This document shows positions 9,237-21,326 of a DNA stretch of 45,758 nt, piece by piece (within the stretch, counting starts at the first letter, position 1; each line of letters opens with the position of its first letter). Under the pieces are notes generated by a model that worked only from the letters and a program-made list of their open reading frames with translations, was not told the origin of the DNA and searched no databases. The translations under genes were made by a program, and so were the position numbers. Source of the DNA: Mailhella sp. (GTDB lineage Bacteria > Desulfobacterota > Desulfovibrionia > Desulfovibrionales > Desulfovibrionaceae). Where the stretch lies: NCBI GenBank assembly GCA_029258655.1, contig JARHYD010000049.1, forward strand, positions 1 to 45,758. Direction: 5' to 3'.

Positions 9237-10647
9237 TCAAGCACAACAAGATTGTGATGCAAAAATCCTTTATAATGGCGATACTAGCTCCCTCTTTTTT
9301 GATGGGGCAGCATTTGATAATCGTCTTGTAAAAGAAGGTAATCTTTTTGTATGTATTAAAGGCGAAAATAATGACGGTCATAATTTTGCTGAAAATGCTG
9401 TAAAACGTGGTGCAAAAGCTATTTTAGCAGAACATAATCCTTTTAAAGATCAACTTCCTGTTCCTGTTTTATTAGTGGAAAATAGTGTACAAGCTCTTGG
9501 TAAAATTGCTCATGCTGCACGGATTCGTTTTGGTGAAAATAAAGATCACAAAGTTATTGGAATTACAGGAACAGCGGGGAAAACATCATTAAAAGAATTA
9601 ATTTCTCACATCTTATGCATAGAAAAAGATTTATCTTTTAATGAAACAAAAGTTGCAAAAAATATTCTTAATTATAATACACAAATAGGTATGCCTATTT
9701 CTATTTTAAATGCAACAGGAAAAGAAAAATATTGGGTTTTAGAACTTGGTATTAGTCACCCACAAGATATGCATGAATTAGGATTAATCCTTGTCCCTGA
9801 TATGGCTATTATTTTAAATGCTGCAAGTGGTCATACAGAAGGACTTGGTGATAAAGGTGTAGCTTTTTATAAAAGTCAAATTCTTAACTTTTTACCACAA
9901 GATGGTGTTGGTTTTGTTAGTGCAGACTATCCAGAATTATTTGTCCACTCTGCTTTTAATAGGCCTGATACAAGATTTTTTAGTACAAGTGCTAAACTTC
10001 CTTATCGTGCAAAATTTAAAGAAATCAATCTCGAAGGATTTGGAATTTATGATATTGTAACACCTCAACATCATTTTGAAGTAGAAAGCGTATTTATTGG
10101 TAATTATGGAGCAGAAAATTGTATTGCTGCCTGTGCAATAGCACTTGAACTTGGTTTTACAGAACAACAAATCCAACAAGGTATTAAAACAGCTCTTCCA
10201 CCTCAAATGCGTTTTAATAAATATGAAAAAGAAAACTGGACTATTATTGATGATACCTATAATGCTAACCCTCTTTCTACTGCCCGTATGATTGAATCTG
10301 CTGTTGCTCTTGCAACTAATAAAGATTTTATTATGGTACTTGGAGAAATGAAAGAACTTGGTGATCTTGCAATATCTGAACACCAAGAAATAGGAACATT
10401 ATTAGGTTCTTCTAATCCTCTTGCTATTTATTATATAGGCAGTTTAGCAGAAGCTGTTGAAGAAGGCTTGAAAAAAACTTCTTATAAAGGAATTTTTAAA
10501 TCTATAACACAAAAGCAAGAACTTCTTGATTCCATAAATTCTCTTTCATTCAAGCATGAAAAACACGTTATTTTATTTAAAGGTTCACGTTCTAATCACT
10601 TAGAAGAATATTTTAATGCTTTTATGGAGCAAAACCATGCTTTATAA
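9220..10647 (+). CDS. murF: UDP-N-acetylmuramoyl-tripeptide--D-alanyl-D-alanine ligase
   Basis: [31 protein letters not shown] and VLGEMKELG motifs; AAGGAG RBS inside murE, 17-nt overlap. Confidence 0.94.
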   Translation: MQITINQAQQDCDAKILYNGDTSSLFFDGAAFDNRLVKEGNLFVCIKGENNDGHNFAENAVKRGAKAILAEHNPFKDQLPVPVLLVENSVQALGKIAHAARIRFGENKDHKVIGITGTAGKTSLKELISHILCIEKDLSFNETKVAKNILNYNTQIGMPISILNATGKEKYWVLELGISHPQDMHELGLILVPDMAIILNAASGHTEGLGDKGVAFYKSQILNFLPQDGVGFVSADYPELFVHSAFNRPDTRFFSTSAKLPYRAKFKEINLEGFGIYDIVTPQHHFEVESVFIGNYGAENCIAACAIALELGFTEQQIQQGIKTALPPQMRFNKYEKENWTIIDDTYNANPLSTARMIESAVALATNKDFIMVLGEMKELGDLAISEHQEIGTLLGSSNPLAIYYIGSLAEAVEEGLKKTSYKGIFKSITQKQELLDSINSLSFKHEKHVILFKGSRSNHLEEYFNAFMEQNHAL

Positions 10648-11713
10648 TTTTGTTGTACCTTTAACCGAATATTTTAGTTTTTTTAATATATTACGTTATA
10701 TAAGTACACGTACGCTAGGTGCTATGTTTTTAGCTCTTATTGTAACTATCTTAGTTGGCCCGTATTTTATTCGTGTATTACATAAATTAAAATTCGGTCA
10801 ACAAATTCATGAAGATGTTGCAGCACACCAAAAAAAGGCTGGTACTCCTACTATGGGTGGTATTCTTATTATTTTTGGAACGTGCCTTTCTACTCTTTTA
10901 TTTGCTGATTTAACTAACCCTTATATTTGGTTGACACTTTTTGTTTTTTTAGGTTTTGGATTAATTGGCTTTATTGATGATATGAGCAAAATAAATCATC
11001 ATAAAAATCAAGGTATAAAAGCTAAAACAAAATTTTTAGGACAAGTTATTATTGCTAGTATATCTCTTGGTCTTATGATTAAATTTACTCAATATGATAC
11101 TGTATTATCCATTCCATTTTTTAAACAATTTGTACCAGATTTAGGCTTATTTTATATTGTTTTTGCTATTATTGTTTTAGTTGGATCATCAAATGCTGTA
11201 AATCTTACTGATGGATTAGATGGCTTAGCTATCTTACCAGTAGTGATTTGTACTTTAGTTTATTCCATTTTTCTTTACGTAGCAGGGCATAATAATTTTG
11301 CCAATTATTTACAAGTTCCTTTTGTTCCCGGAGTTGGTGAAGTTGTTGTTTTTTGTGGAGCATTAATGGGAGCAGGACTTGGTTTTCTTTGGTATAATGC
11401 ACAACCAGCTCAAGTTTTTATGGGTGATGTTGGCTCATTAAGTTTAGGTGGTGTAATTGGCTTTTTAGCTATTTTAGCAAAACAAGAATTAATTCTTGTT
11501 GTTGCTGGAGGCTTATTTGTTATTGAAACATTAAGTGTAACCTTACAGGTAGGATATTTCCGTTACACAAAAGGAAAACGCTTATTTAAAATGGCTCCGC
11601 TACATCATCATTTTGAACTTAAAGGTTGGACAGAATCGAAAATCATTGTACGTTTTTGGATTATTTCTGTTATTTTTGCATTAATGTCTCTTTCTGTTTT
11701 AAAACTTCGTTAG
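10637..11713 (+). CDS. mraY: Phospho-N-acetylmuramoyl-pentapeptide-transferase
   Basis: [39 protein letters not shown] and [12 protein letters not shown] motifs. ATG 10637 preferred over 10616. Confidence 0.95.
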   Translation: MLYNFVVPLTEYFSFFNILRYISTRTLGAMFLALIVTILVGPYFIRVLHKLKFGQQIHEDVAAHQKKAGTPTMGGILIIFGTCLSTLLFADLTNPYIWLTLFVFLGFGLIGFIDDMSKINHHKNQGIKAKTKFLGQVIIASISLGLMIKFTQYDTVLSIPFFKQFVPDLGLFYIVFAIIVLVGSSNAVNLTDGLDGLAILPVVICTLVYSIFLYVAGHNNFANYLQVPFVPGVGEVVVFCGALMGAGLGFLWYNAQPAQVFMGDVGSLSLGGVIGFLAILAKQELILVVAGGLFVIETLSVTLQVGYFRYTKGKRLFKMAPLHHHFELKGWTESKIIVRFWIISVIFALMSLSVLKLR

Positions 11714-11723
11714 GGTATTTAAA

Positions 11724-13049
11724 ATGATACAATTAGAAGATATAAAAAATGCTCTTTATGCAAAAAAGAAGGTTCATGTTGTTGGTGGTGGAGCTTCTGG
11801 ACGTGCTGTTATCAAACTTTTGCAATATCATAATATTCCTCTTGTTTTTCATGAAAAGAATAAAGAAAACCTTTTACCAGAATTTGTAGAATTTTTAGAA
11901 AAAAATACTATTTCTTGTTTTTTTGGTGAACATAAAAAAGAAAATTTTGCAGATTGTGATATATTTATTCCAAGTCCCGGTGCAGCACTTGCAATGTTTA
12001 AAGATTTTCTTCCAAGTACAGCATTAGCTGTTTCTGAAACAGAAATTGCATATCTTTTTTGTGGAAATACCCCAATTCTAGGCATTACTGGAACAAGTGG
12101 AAAAACCACAACCACAACTATTTGTGATGCTATGCTAAAGGCTCAAGGTTTAACTGTATTTACTGGTGGAAATATAGGAACTCCTCTTTCTGAATATGCC
12201 CTTGCCATAACACAAAACCCAAATATAAAAAAAGCTGATGTGATTGTTTTAGAACTTTCAAGTTTTCAATTACAAACTTGCAATGCTCTTAAACCTCATG
12301 TTGGTATTTGTCTTAATATTTCTGCAAATCATTTAGATTATCATGCAGATATGCAAGAATATATTGATGCAAAAATGCAATTATTTGCACATCAAACAGA
12401 AAATGATTTTGCTATCTTAGGACAAGATATTGCTCTATTAGCAAACAAATATCATTTTAAAGCAAAAACAATCATTTTTGATGCCAACAAAAGAAATTTT
12501 CCTAAAACAAAACTTTTAGGACAACACAACCAAAGTAATGCAGAAGCAGCATGGCAAGCTTGCCAGATTTTTGGTGTTAGTTTTGAAAATGCCCAAAAAG
12601 CAATGCAAAACATTTGTCCTATGGAAAATAGACTTGAATTTGTTCGTGAGCTTAATGGCGTAACATATATCAATGATTCTAAATGCACAACAGTTGTTGC
12701 TCTTGAAGTAGCATTAAAAGCTGTATCTGAAGCAAATCACCCTATTATTTTACTTGCAGGAGGAAAATTTAAAGGTGGTGATTTAGAAGCATTGATTCCA
12801 CTTATACAAAAAAATGTTAAACATATTGCTTTATACGGTGGAGGACGTGAATTTTTTGAAAAAGCTTGGCAAGGAAAAGTTGCACTTTCTTATGATGAAA
12901 CCCTAGATCAAGCATTATTGCGTTCCCAACAATTAGCCACACAAAATGATGCTATACTTTTAGCTCCTGCAACTGCAAGCTTTGATCAATTTAAAAGTTA
13001 CATAGCTAGAGGTTCTCATTTTAGAGAACTTGTTCTTCAACTTAATTAG
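11724..13049 (+). CDS. murD: UDP-N-acetylmuramoylalanine--D-glutamate ligase
   Basis: GITGTSGKTTTTTICDAML, NISANHLDYHADMQEYIDAK and NDSKCTT motifs. Confidence 0.93.
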   Translation: MIQLEDIKNALYAKKKVHVVGGGASGRAVIKLLQYHNIPLVFHEKNKENLLPEFVEFLEKNTISCFFGEHKKENFADCDIFIPSPGAALAMFKDFLPSTALAVSETEIAYLFCGNTPILGITGTSGKTTTTTICDAMLKAQGLTVFTGGNIGTPLSEYALAITQNPNIKKADVIVLELSSFQLQTCNALKPHVGICLNISANHLDYHADMQEYIDAKMQLFAHQTENDFAILGQDIALLANKYHFKAKTIIFDANKRNFPKTKLLGQHNQSNAEAAWQACQIFGVSFENAQKAMQNICPMENRLEFVRELNGVTYINDSKCTTVVALEVALKAVSEANHPIILLAGGKFKGGDLEALIPLIQKNVKHIALYGGGREFFEKAWQGKVALSYDETLDQALLRSQQLATQNDAILLAPATASFDQFKSYIARGSHFRELVLQLN

Positions 13050-13065
13050 TATTTTTGAGGATAGA

Positions 13066-14274
13066 ATGAATACTACTTTAACCAAAACAATGCAAAATAA
13101 AACAACAGAAAATGTTGAATACCACAATATAGATTGGTGGTTGCTTGTTTCTGTACTTATTCTTATTACTTTTGGTTTACTTATGGTTTTAAGTGCTGGA
13201 AGTGTTGTTGCTGAAAGAGATTTTGGTGATAAATATTTCTTTTTTAAACGCCAATTTATTTTTGTTATTATTGGTCTTATCACGCTTGTTTTCTGCACGT
13301 ATCTTTCACGTAAAATTATTAATAGTATTCATTATTTTTCTATTATTATTACTATCTTCTTATTGCTTTTAACACTTTCTCCTTTTGGTTCAAACATCAA
13401 TGGAGCAAGCCGTTGGATACAGTTTTTTGGTTTTTCTTTACAACCTATGGAATTTGCTAAAATATCTTTAGTTCTCTACCTTTCATATTTTTTAAGTACA
13501 CACCAACATTTAGGAAGAACTTTTAGTAAAGGTGTTATTCCTCCTTTTGCTATTACAGGAATTTTTTGTATGCTTCTTTTATTACAACCAGATTTTGGAG
13601 CATCAGTTATTTTATTAGCTATTTTATTCTTTCTTTGTCTTGCTGGTGGAACTCGTTTTATTTATTTAGCTTTTTCATTTACTATGATGACAACAATGGC
13701 TATAAGCCTTATGCTCAACTCAACATATCGTATGCGTCGTTTACTTGCTTTTATTGACCCTTTTAAAGATGCTCAAGGAACAGGATACCAATTAGTTCAA
13801 TCTTTTTATGCTCTTGCAGAAGGAAGTTATCTTGGCGTTGGCATGGGAAATGGTCGCCAAAAACTTCTTTATCTCCCAGAAGCACATAATGACTTTATTG
13901 TTTCCGTTATTGGTGAAGAATTAGGACTTTTAGGCATTACCCTTATGATGGCTCTTTTTATGATTATTTTTGCACGTTGTTATCGCATTATTTTAGGACA
14001 AAAAGATTTACGTGATAAACTCATGGCTTTTGGACTTACTCTTATCATTGTTTTAGGAACAACATTAAATCTTGCTGTTATTATGGGAATGGTTCCTCCT
14101 AAGGGAGTTGCTATGCCATTTTTAAGTTATGGTGGTAGTTCTCTTATTGCAAGTATGATTTGTATGGGACTTTTATTAAATTATTCTCGAACAGTAAGTT
14201 ATGAAGAAAAGAAACCTGTAAAACGTCAATTATCTAAAACATATATGCAAAAAACAAACAAAGAGTATGCATAA
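13066..14274 (+). CDS. ftsW: Lipid II glycosyltransferase FtsW (SEDS family)
   Basis: Multi-pass membrane protein; LLQPDFGASVILL, AHNDFIVSVIGEELGLLG and PFLSYGGSSLIASM motifs. ATG 13066 preferred over 13030. Confidence 0.93.
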   Translation: MNTTLTKTMQNKTTENVEYHNIDWWLLVSVLILITFGLLMVLSAGSVVAERDFGDKYFFFKRQFIFVIIGLITLVFCTYLSRKIINSIHYFSIIITIFLLLLTLSPFGSNINGASRWIQFFGFSLQPMEFAKISLVLYLSYFLSTHQHLGRTFSKGVIPPFAITGIFCMLLLLQPDFGASVILLAILFFLCLAGGTRFIYLAFSFTMMTTMAISLMLNSTYRMRRLLAFIDPFKDAQGTGYQLVQSFYALAEGSYLGVGMGNGRQKLLYLPEAHNDFIVSVIGEELGLLGITLMMALFMIIFARCYRIILGQKDLRDKLMAFGLTLIIVLGTTLNLAVIMGMVPPKGVAMPFLSYGGSSLIASMICMGLLLNYSRTVSYEEKKPVKRQLSKTYMQKTNKEYA

Positions 14275-15377
14275 TGAATAAAGAATTAAATATTATTGTT
14301 TCAACAGGGGGTACAGGGGGGCATATCTTCCCTGCGATTGCTGTGGCAAATGCAATAAAAGAAACTTTTACTCAAGAGAATATTACAACAAATGTTCTTT
14401 TTGTTGGTTCTTTATATGGCAAAGAAAAAACTCTTTGTGAAAAAAACAATATTCCTTTTTATGGCTTACAAGTACAAGGTTTTAAAGGAAGAGGATTTAA
14501 AGCTATTTCTGCATTTTTTAATATGCTTAAGGCAATTTATGAAAGTTATTCTTTTTTAGGAAAAAACAAAACTAATGCTGTGATTGGTTTTGGTGGATAT
14601 GCTTGTTTTGCTATGCTTCTTGCTGCAAAATTACGTGGTATCCCAACAATGATTCATGAACAAAACGCTATTCCAGGATTAGCTAATAAAATTCTAGCTA
14701 AATTTGTTAATACTATTTGTTTAACCCTTAAAGATAATAATCATCAATTTAATGAAAAAAAATGTATTATTACAGGAAATCCCATTAGAAAAGAAATAGC
14801 TCAAATTGTAAAAGAACCGCATACTCAAAAACATTTGCTTATTATGGGTGGAAGTCTTGGAGCTGTGGCTCTAAACTCTCTTGCTATAACATTATTAGAC
14901 TCTTTACGCGAAAATAATATAACTTTTACCCATCAATGTGGTGAAAAAGATTATCAACGTGTTTATGAAGCCTATAAAAGTCATGGTTTTAGTTCTGCAG
15001 AAATAGAAAAAATTCTCTTTCCTTTTATAGATAATATGGCAGAACTCTATAAAAAAACTGACTTAGCACTTTGTAGAGCTGGAGCAACAAGCATAGCAGA
15101 ACTCACGGCAACAAAAACACCCGCAATTTTTATTCCTTTTCCTTATGCAGCTAATGATCATCAAACTGCCAATGCTCAAACACTTGTTAATGAAAAGGCT
15201 GCCTATATGGTACAAGAAAAAGAATTAAAAAATTTTCCTATGGCTAGAGTAATTATAAAACTTTTAAATGATGAAAAAGAATTAAATGAAATGGCAGAAA
15301 ATATGGGCAAACTTGCCTATAAAAATGCAGCACAAAATGTTGTTACAGAATTAAAAAAATTACTACTTACTAATTAG
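14274..15377 (+). CDS. murG: MurG, UDP-GlcNAc:lipid I N-acetylglucosaminyltransferase
   Basis: [31 protein letters not shown] and [30 protein letters not shown] motifs. Confidence 0.95.
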   Translation: MNKELNIIVSTGGTGGHIFPAIAVANAIKETFTQENITTNVLFVGSLYGKEKTLCEKNNIPFYGLQVQGFKGRGFKAISAFFNMLKAIYESYSFLGKNKTNAVIGFGGYACFAMLLAAKLRGIPTMIHEQNAIPGLANKILAKFVNTICLTLKDNNHQFNEKKCIITGNPIRKEIAQIVKEPHTQKHLLIMGGSLGAVALNSLAITLLDSLRENNITFTHQCGEKDYQRVYEAYKSHGFSSAEIEKILFPFIDNMAELYKKTDLALCRAGATSIAELTATKTPAIFIPFPYAANDHQTANAQTLVNEKAAYMVQEKELKNFPMARVIIKLLNDEKELNEMAENMGKLAYKNAAQNVVTELKKLLLTN

Positions 15378-15385
15378 AGAAAAAA

Positions 15386-16786
15386 ATGAAAAAAGTTCGT
15401 GCAATACATATGATTGGTATAGGTGGCAGTGGTATGAGTGGTATCGCTGAAGTATTATTAAATCTTGGTTATACTGTTACAGGCTCTGATATGAGTGATA
15501 GTAAAACAGTACAACGATTAAAAAATCTTGGTGCAACTATTTATCAAGGCCATGCAGAAGAAAATATTAAAGCACCACAAGTTGTTGTTCGTTCCACAGC
15601 TATTTCTGATGATAATCCAGAAATTATAGCAGCTAAAAAACATAATATTCCTGTTATTGCTCGTGCTGAAATGCTTGCTGAACTTATGCGACTTAGACAA
15701 GGTATTGCCATAGCAGGAACACATGGCAAAACAACAACAACATCTCTTACTGCGTCAATTTTTGATGCAGCAGAACAAGATGCAACTGTTATTATTGGTG
15801 GATTACTCAATGCCTATGGTACTAATGCTCGTCTTGGAAAAGGAGAATATTTAATTGCAGAAGCTGATGAATCTGACGGTTCTTTTTTATACCTTTTTCC
15901 TATTATCAATGTTGTCACAAATGTTGATTATGATCATATAGATCATTACAAAAATCAAGAAAATATTGATGATGCTTTCATTAGTTTTATGAATAAAGTT
16001 CCATTTTATGGAATGAATATTGTGTGTGGTGATGATGAAGGTTGTAAACGTATTTTGCCCTATATTAAACGCCCTGTAATAACTTATGGATTTGGAGAAA
16101 GTAATACTTTACGTGCTGAAATAATTGATTGTCAACGAATTAATCATTTTAACGTTTATCAAAAAATTACTAAACAAAATGCTGAAGTAGAAGAAATTTT
16201 TTGGGGAGAAGTAACACTTAATCACCCAGGAAAACATAATATTTTAAATGCATTAGCAGCTATTGGTGTTAGTATTGAAGCAGGTATTTCTAAAGAAGCT
16301 TGCCTCAAAGGTTTAAAAGATTTTACAGGTGTTGGACGCCGATTTGAATTTAAAGGTGAAATTAATGGCATAACCATTATTGATGATTATGGTCACCATC
16401 CAGCAGAAATTAAAGCAACAATAAATTGTGCAAAACAAGCTTTTCCTAATCGTCGTATTATTATGGCATTCCAACCTCATAGATTTTCAAGAACAGAAGC
16501 ATTGTTTGGTGATTTTTGTGGTTGCTTTGATGGTGTTGATAAACTTTTTCTTACAGAAATTTACGCTGCAAGTGAAAAACCAATTCCTGGTATAAACAGT
16601 GAAAGTTTAGCACATGGTATTCGTCAAATAACAAAAAATATCACCATACAAAATTTTTCAACTATTGATGAATTAGAAAAAAATATTTGTACTGATTTAC
16701 AAAACGGTGATGTTGTTCTTACACAAGGTGCTGGAAATATTACTACTCTTGGCACAAAAATTTTAACTCATTTACAAAATAACTAG
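15386..16786 (+). CDS. murC: UDP-N-acetylmuramate--L-alanine ligase
   Basis: [40 protein letters not shown] and [16 protein letters not shown] motifs. Confidence 0.95.
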   Translation: MKKVRAIHMIGIGGSGMSGIAEVLLNLGYTVTGSDMSDSKTVQRLKNLGATIYQGHAEENIKAPQVVVRSTAISDDNPEIIAAKKHNIPVIARAEMLAELMRLRQGIAIAGTHGKTTTTSLTASIFDAAEQDATVIIGGLLNAYGTNARLGKGEYLIAEADESDGSFLYLFPIINVVTNVDYDHIDHYKNQENIDDAFISFMNKVPFYGMNIVCGDDEGCKRILPYIKRPVITYGFGESNTLRAEIIDCQRINHFNVYQKITKQNAEVEEIFWGEVTLNHPGKHNILNALAAIGVSIEAGISKEACLKGLKDFTGVGRRFEFKGEINGITIIDDYGHHPAEIKATINCAKQAFPNRRIIMAFQPHRFSRTEALFGDFCGCFDGVDKLFLTEIYAASEKPIPGINSESLAHGIRQITKNITIQNFSTIDELEKNICTDLQNGDVVLTQGAGNITTLGTKILTHLQNN

Positions 16787-16795
16787 GTATCTTCT

Positions 16796-17764
16796 ATGCT
16801 TACTATACAAAATAATATAGAACTTAAAAATAAAACTACCATTCGTCTTGGTGGAGTAGCTCCCTATTATCTTTGTATTAAAGAAGCAAAAGATCTTCTT
16901 GAATTTCAAAATATAGAAACAAAACTTTCTATTCCTTTTAAAATTTTAGGTGGTGGTAGCAATTTAATTATTGCAGATAATAGCCTTTATTCTGAATTAC
17001 CTTTTGGTATTCTTGATATTGATATTAATGAAAAACCTATTATTACAGCAATAACAAAAACTGCATACCCACTTCCACCCTTAGCAGAAAAAATATTAAC
17101 ACAAAATAAACAACTTTTTTCTGTAAGCGTTGGTGCTGGTTACAAAATTCCAAAACTTTTACAACTTTGTAAAGAAAACGGTTTTACAGGATTAGAAGGA
17201 TTAGTAGGTGTACCAGGTCGTATTGGTGGAGCTGTTTTTATGAATGCAGGAGCTTATAAAACAGAAATAAATGATGTTTTATATAGTGTTACCCTTTTTC
17301 ATAAACAATATGGGCTTATTACTCTTTCCCGTGAAAATTTTTATTGCGAATATAGAAAATTTATTCCTTCTTATCAACATACACAATTAACTGATTTTAT
17401 TATTACTAATGTAGAATTTATTTTTCCAGTTATAGAAAAACATATTGTTACAAATACGATAAAAGAAAATCTTATAACAAAAAAAAATACACAACCTGTT
17501 AATGCATTTACTGCTGGTTGTGCATTTAAAAACCCTTATAACGAAAAAGGTGAAAAATTAAGTGCAGGACGTTTACTTGAAAAAGCAGGACTTAAAGAAA
17601 TAAACATTAATGATATGTGTTTTTCACCTATTCATGCAAGTTTCTTACAAAATAAAGGAAATGGTAGAACAAAAGACGCATTAGAATTATTAGCATTGGC
17701 AAAAGAAAAAGTTTCAGCATTATTTAACATTCATTTAGAAGAGGAAGTAAAATTATGGATTTAA
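16796..17764 (+). CDS. murB: UDP-N-acetylenolpyruvoylglucosamine reductase
   Basis: NKTTIRLGGVA, ILGGGSNLIIAD, GLEGLVGVPGRIGGAVFMNAGAY and NAFTAGCAFKNP motifs. Confidence 0.93.
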   Translation: MLTIQNNIELKNKTTIRLGGVAPYYLCIKEAKDLLEFQNIETKLSIPFKILGGGSNLIIADNSLYSELPFGILDIDINEKPIITAITKTAYPLPPLAEKILTQNKQLFSVSVGAGYKIPKLLQLCKENGFTGLEGLVGVPGRIGGAVFMNAGAYKTEINDVLYSVTLFHKQYGLITLSRENFYCEYRKFIPSYQHTQLTDFIITNVEFIFPVIEKHIVTNTIKENLITKKNTQPVNAFTAGCAFKNPYNEKGEKLSAGRLLEKAGLKEININDMCFSPIHASFLQNKGNGRTKDALELLALAKEKVSALFNIHLEEEVKLWI

Positions 17765-18627
17765 GAAAAAACTCTTTTAAAAAAATAAAAAAGAATGTTT
17801 ATAATTCTGACAAAAATAAAACAACTTTTCTTAATAAATTAAAACAAGATAAAGAAGAAAATAATACTAAACCACATTTTTTTGATAAAATATCGTATAT
17901 TTCATTAAAAAATAACAACATTCTTATTTCTATTCTTATTTCTATTCTTTTTATAAGCATAATGATTTTTGCAGGTTATGCATTATTTAATTATGTTACA
18001 AAATCAAGTTATTTCAACATAACAGAAATAAAAATAATAGGTAATAATTATCTTACAGAAGAAGAAGTTATTGATATAACAGGATTAAAAACAGATACAA
18101 ATATCTTAAATTATAGAATCAATACCATTGAAAATAATTTATTAAAATGTGATTGGATTCAAAAAGTAAAAATTAGACGTTCCTTACCTTCAACCTATGA
18201 AATAGAAATTCAAGAAAGAAAACCAATTTTTCTTGTTATTAATAAAAATGAATTATATTACTTAGATAGCAAAGGACAATACATTGCAAAAGTTGAAAAT
18301 GGAAGATTTATCTCTTTGCCTGTTTTATACATCAATAATGCAACAGCAAATGAAATTAATTTACTTCCAGAATTTATTAATGATTTAGAAATATCAAAGT
18401 TTCCCTATGCATTAAAAGACATAAGTTGGGTAAATATAAACGAACTTTATGGCTTTGAACTCTTTATCGAAGAAAATAATTTAATTCTTCAAATTGATTT
18501 CAAAAATTTTGGAGAAAATATAAAAAATTTAGTAAAAGTTTTGGAGGATTTAAAAAAACGAAACGAAATCAAAAAAGTAAGAAAAATTAGAGCTGCTTTT
18601 AACAAGGTTATGATCATTAACGATTAA
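17755..18627 (+). CDS. ftsQ: Cell division protein FtsQ (POTRA domain)
   Basis: One TM segment followed by FNITEIKIIGNNYLTEEEVIDITGLK (POTRA start) and WIQKVKIRRSLPSTYEIEIQERKP; located before ftsA. Confidence 0.87.
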   Translation: MDLRKNSFKKIKKNVYNSDKNKTTFLNKLKQDKEENNTKPHFFDKISYISLKNNNILISILISILFISIMIFAGYALFNYVTKSSYFNITEIKIIGNNYLTEEEVIDITGLKTDTNILNYRINTIENNLLKCDWIQKVKIRRSLPSTYEIEIQERKPIFLVINKNELYYLDSKGQYIAKVENGRFISLPVLYINNATANEINLLPEFINDLEISKFPYALKDISWVNINELYGFELFIEENNLILQIDFKNFGENIKNLVKVLEDLKKRNEIKKVRKIRAAFNKVMIIND

Positions 18628-18739
18628 TAATTACTAACTTTTTTTAAAAACATTGTCTAAAAATTATCCAAAATTTTTCTAGACATTTTGTATAAATTAT
18701 GTTGAAATTCTCTTTATCAATTGTGCAAGGAGTTATGTA

Positions 18740-19981
18740 ATGTCCAAGTCAGAATTAATAGTCGGACTTGATATCGGAACTACTAAAATTTGTGTTGTTG
18801 TTGGCGAAGTTAATACCAATGGCAATATAAATATTGTTGGTGTTGGCAATAGCCCTTCAACTGGTCTTCGTAAAGGAGTTGTTGTTAATATTGAACAAAC
18901 TGTTCAATCTATTCGACAAGCTATCGAAGAAGCTGAAGCTATGGTTGGCTGCACTATTGGTTCTGTTTATGCAGGCATTGCAGGAAGTCATATTAAAGGC
19001 ACAAATAGTCACGGAGTTATTGCCATTAAAGGTGGCGAAGTAAGTCAAAAAGATATTGAACGTGTTCTTGAAGCAGCAAAAGCTGTTGCTATTCCTATGG
19101 ATAGAGATGTTATCCATATTTTACCACAAGAATACATTGTAGATGATCAGCGTGGCATTGTGGAACCACTTGGAATGAGTGGTGTTCGCCTTGAAGTAAA
19201 TGTACATATTGTTACAGGTTCTGTAACCTCTGCACAAAATATTTTACGCTCATGCAATAAAAGTGAAATTGATGTTACGGATATTGTACTTGAGGCTCTT
19301 GCTTCTTCAAAAGCAATACTAACAGAAGAAGAAAGAGAAATTGGTGTTGCGATTGTTGATATTGGTGGTGGAACAAGTGATATTGCTATTTTTGCAGATA
19401 ACGCAATTAAATATACAGGAGCAATTCCACTTGGAGGGCAAAATCTCACAAGTGATATAGCTTTTGGATTAAGAACCCCATTATCAGCAGCGGAAAAAAT
19501 TAAAATAAAATATGGTTGTTGTCTTGGTGATATGGTTTCACCTGATGAAACTATTGAAGTTCCAAGTGTTGGAGGTAGACCATCAAGACAAGTAGCTCGC
19601 CAAGTGCTTGCTGCTATCTGTGAACCTAGAATGGAAGAAATTTTCTTTCATATAAACCAAGAATTAGAACGTTCAGGATTTAAACGTAAAATCGGTGCGG
19701 GTGTAGTTCTTACTGGTGGTGGCTCATTAATTGAAGGAGCTCAAGAATTAGCTGAACAAATTTTTGGTTTACCAACGAGAATTGGTGCACCACAAAATTT
19801 AGGTGCAGGATTTACAGAAATGGTTAACAACCCCAAATATGCAACGGCTGTTGGTTTGCTTTTTTATGGTGCTGAGCAAGAAGGTATTAGCGAACCAGTA
19901 TACACCGAATCATACAATGAAAACGGTGTTGTTTCAAAAGTTTTAAACCGTATGAAAAAATGGTTTTCAGAAATTAAATAG
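18740..19981 (+). CDS. ftsA: Cell division protein FtsA
   Basis: ELIVGLDIGTTKICVVVGE, IVDIGGGTSDIAIF and VLTGGGSLIEGAQELAEQIFGLPTRIG motifs; amphipathic C-terminus VLNRMKKWFSEIK. Confidence 0.96.
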   Translation: MSKSELIVGLDIGTTKICVVVGEVNTNGNINIVGVGNSPSTGLRKGVVVNIEQTVQSIRQAIEEAEAMVGCTIGSVYAGIAGSHIKGTNSHGVIAIKGGEVSQKDIERVLEAAKAVAIPMDRDVIHILPQEYIVDDQRGIVEPLGMSGVRLEVNVHIVTGSVTSAQNILRSCNKSEIDVTDIVLEALASSKAILTEEEREIGVAIVDIGGGTSDIAIFADNAIKYTGAIPLGGQNLTSDIAFGLRTPLSAAEKIKIKYGCCLGDMVSPDETIEVPSVGGRPSRQVARQVLAAICEPRMEEIFFHINQELERSGFKRKIGAGVVLTGGGSLIEGAQELAEQIFGLPTRIGAPQNLGAGFTEMVNNPKYATAVGLLFYGAEQEGISEPVYTESYNENGVVSKVLNRMKKWFSEIK

Positions 19982-20008
19982 GATTACTTGGTACGAGTGG
20001 GAGGAAAT

Positions 20009-21229
20009 ATGGATGTAAAAATTTCAGGCGATTTTTCTGAAATGGCAAAAATCACAGTATTTGGTGTTGGCGGTGGTGGAGGAAACGCCGTTGAACATAT
20101 GATTAATAATGGATTAAGCGATGTTATTTTTGTGTGTGCCAATACCGATGCTCAAGCCTTAAATCGCTCAAGTGCAGAACATAAAATTCAATTAGGACCT
20201 CAATTAACTAAAGGTCTTGGTGCTGGTGCAAGGCCAGAAGTAGGACAAAAAGCAGCAGAAGAAAGTATGCAAGAAATTGCAAAATATCTTCAAGATACTG
20301 AAATGGTTTTTATTACTGCTGGCATGGGTGGTGGTACAGGTACTGGTGCTGCTCCTATTATTGCTAAAATGGCAAAAGAAAAAGGTATTCTTACTATTGG
20401 TGTTGTTACAAAACCTTTTTCTATAATTGAAGGAAAACGTATTCACGTTGCTAATAAAGGTATTGAAGAATTAAGACAATATGTTGATAGCTTAATTGCT
20501 ATTCCAAATGATAGACTTCGTGCTATTGCTCCTAAAAAAGCAACAGCAAAAGAAATGTTTATGAAAGCAAATGATGTACTTCTTTCTGCCGTTCGTGGTG
20601 TTACAGAAGTTATCACAAAACCAGGTTTCATTAACGTTGACTTTGCAGATATTAAAACAGCTATGACCATGAAAGGCTCTGCCATTATGGGAGAAGGTTG
20701 TGCTAGTGGTGAAAATCGTGCCTTAGAAGCAACCAAACAAGCTATTTCTAGTCCTCTTTTAGATGATATTAATATCTTTGGAGCAAAAGCTCTTTTAGTT
20801 AACATTACTGGCGAATTAACTATGGATGAATTTGCAGAAATTGGAGAATATATCAATAATGCTGCAATTTCTGATTCTGGTGAACTCCCTGAAGTATTCA
20901 TTGGTGTTGCTGATGGAAATGAACAAAGTGATGAAATCCACATCACTATCATTGCAACAGGTATTGATCCAGAAAATAATACACAATCTTCACCTTCAAA
21001 TGCTAATGTTATTTCTTTTCAAAAAGCTGTAAATAAAGTTGAAGAAGAACAATCAGAACAAAAAGTGACAGAAGAAAAAGCTCCCGTTGTAAGAAAACCA
21101 TATTTTACAGCTGATGAATATACAGCTAATCTTCCACGTAGTAATAGACATACCCCCGGTGCAATGGAATTTACTTTTGATAATGAAACTGACGATATTC
21201 CAGCTTTTATTAGAAAACAAGCAAATTAA
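20009..21229 (+). CDS. ftsZ: Cell division protein FtsZ
   Basis: [39 protein letters not shown] tubulin signature; C-terminal [10 protein letters not shown] peptide. GGGAGG RBS upstream of ATG 20009. Confidence 0.96.
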   Translation: MDVKISGDFSEMAKITVFGVGGGGGNAVEHMINNGLSDVIFVCANTDAQALNRSSAEHKIQLGPQLTKGLGAGARPEVGQKAAEESMQEIAKYLQDTEMVFITAGMGGGTGTGAAPIIAKMAKEKGILTIGVVTKPFSIIEGKRIHVANKGIEELRQYVDSLIAIPNDRLRAIAPKKATAKEMFMKANDVLLSAVRGVTEVITKPGFINVDFADIKTAMTMKGSAIMGEGCASGENRALEATKQAISSPLLDDINIFGAKALLVNITGELTMDEFAEIGEYINNAAISDSGELPEVFIGVADGNEQSDEIHITIIATGIDPENNTQSSPSNANVISFQKAVNKVEEEQSEQKVTEEKAPVVRKPYFTADEYTANLPRSNRHTPGAMEFTFDNETDDIPAFIRKQAN

Positions 21230-21240
21230 CTTTCTTACTC

Positions 21241-21262
21241 TCTTAGAAAAATTATTCTAAGA
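21241..21262 (+). other. Stem-loop just after ftsZ
   Basis: TCTTAGAA-AAATTA-TTCTAAGA, perfect 8-bp arms. Confidence 0.5.
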
Positions 21263-21271
21263 CTAGTAATC

Positions 21272-21307
21272 CTAAAAAAGAGTGAGCCTCCCCTCACTCT
21301 TTTTTAG
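21272..21307. terminator. Intrinsic terminator after ftsZ
   Basis: CTAAAAAAGAGTGAG-CCTCCC-CTCACTCTTTTTTAG, 15-bp arms with T run. Confidence 0.8.
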
Positions 21308-21326
21308 TGTTTATTCTTATTTTATT

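Noticed and set aside
9937-10386. 149-aa antisense ORF inside murF
   Set aside because: Fully overlaps murF on the other strand, no recognisable domain and atypical Cys/Ser/Lys-rich composition.
18628-18739. Strong promoter or riboswitch between ftsQ and ftsA
   Set aside because: Contains an imperfect TGTCTA/TAGACA inverted repeat and a TATAAA-like hexamer, but no convincing -35 or known riboswitch elements.
20443-20952. 169-aa antisense ORF inside ftsZ
   Set aside because: Entirely opposite a strongly supported ftsZ; composition is a by-product of ftsZ codon usage and no motif was recognised.
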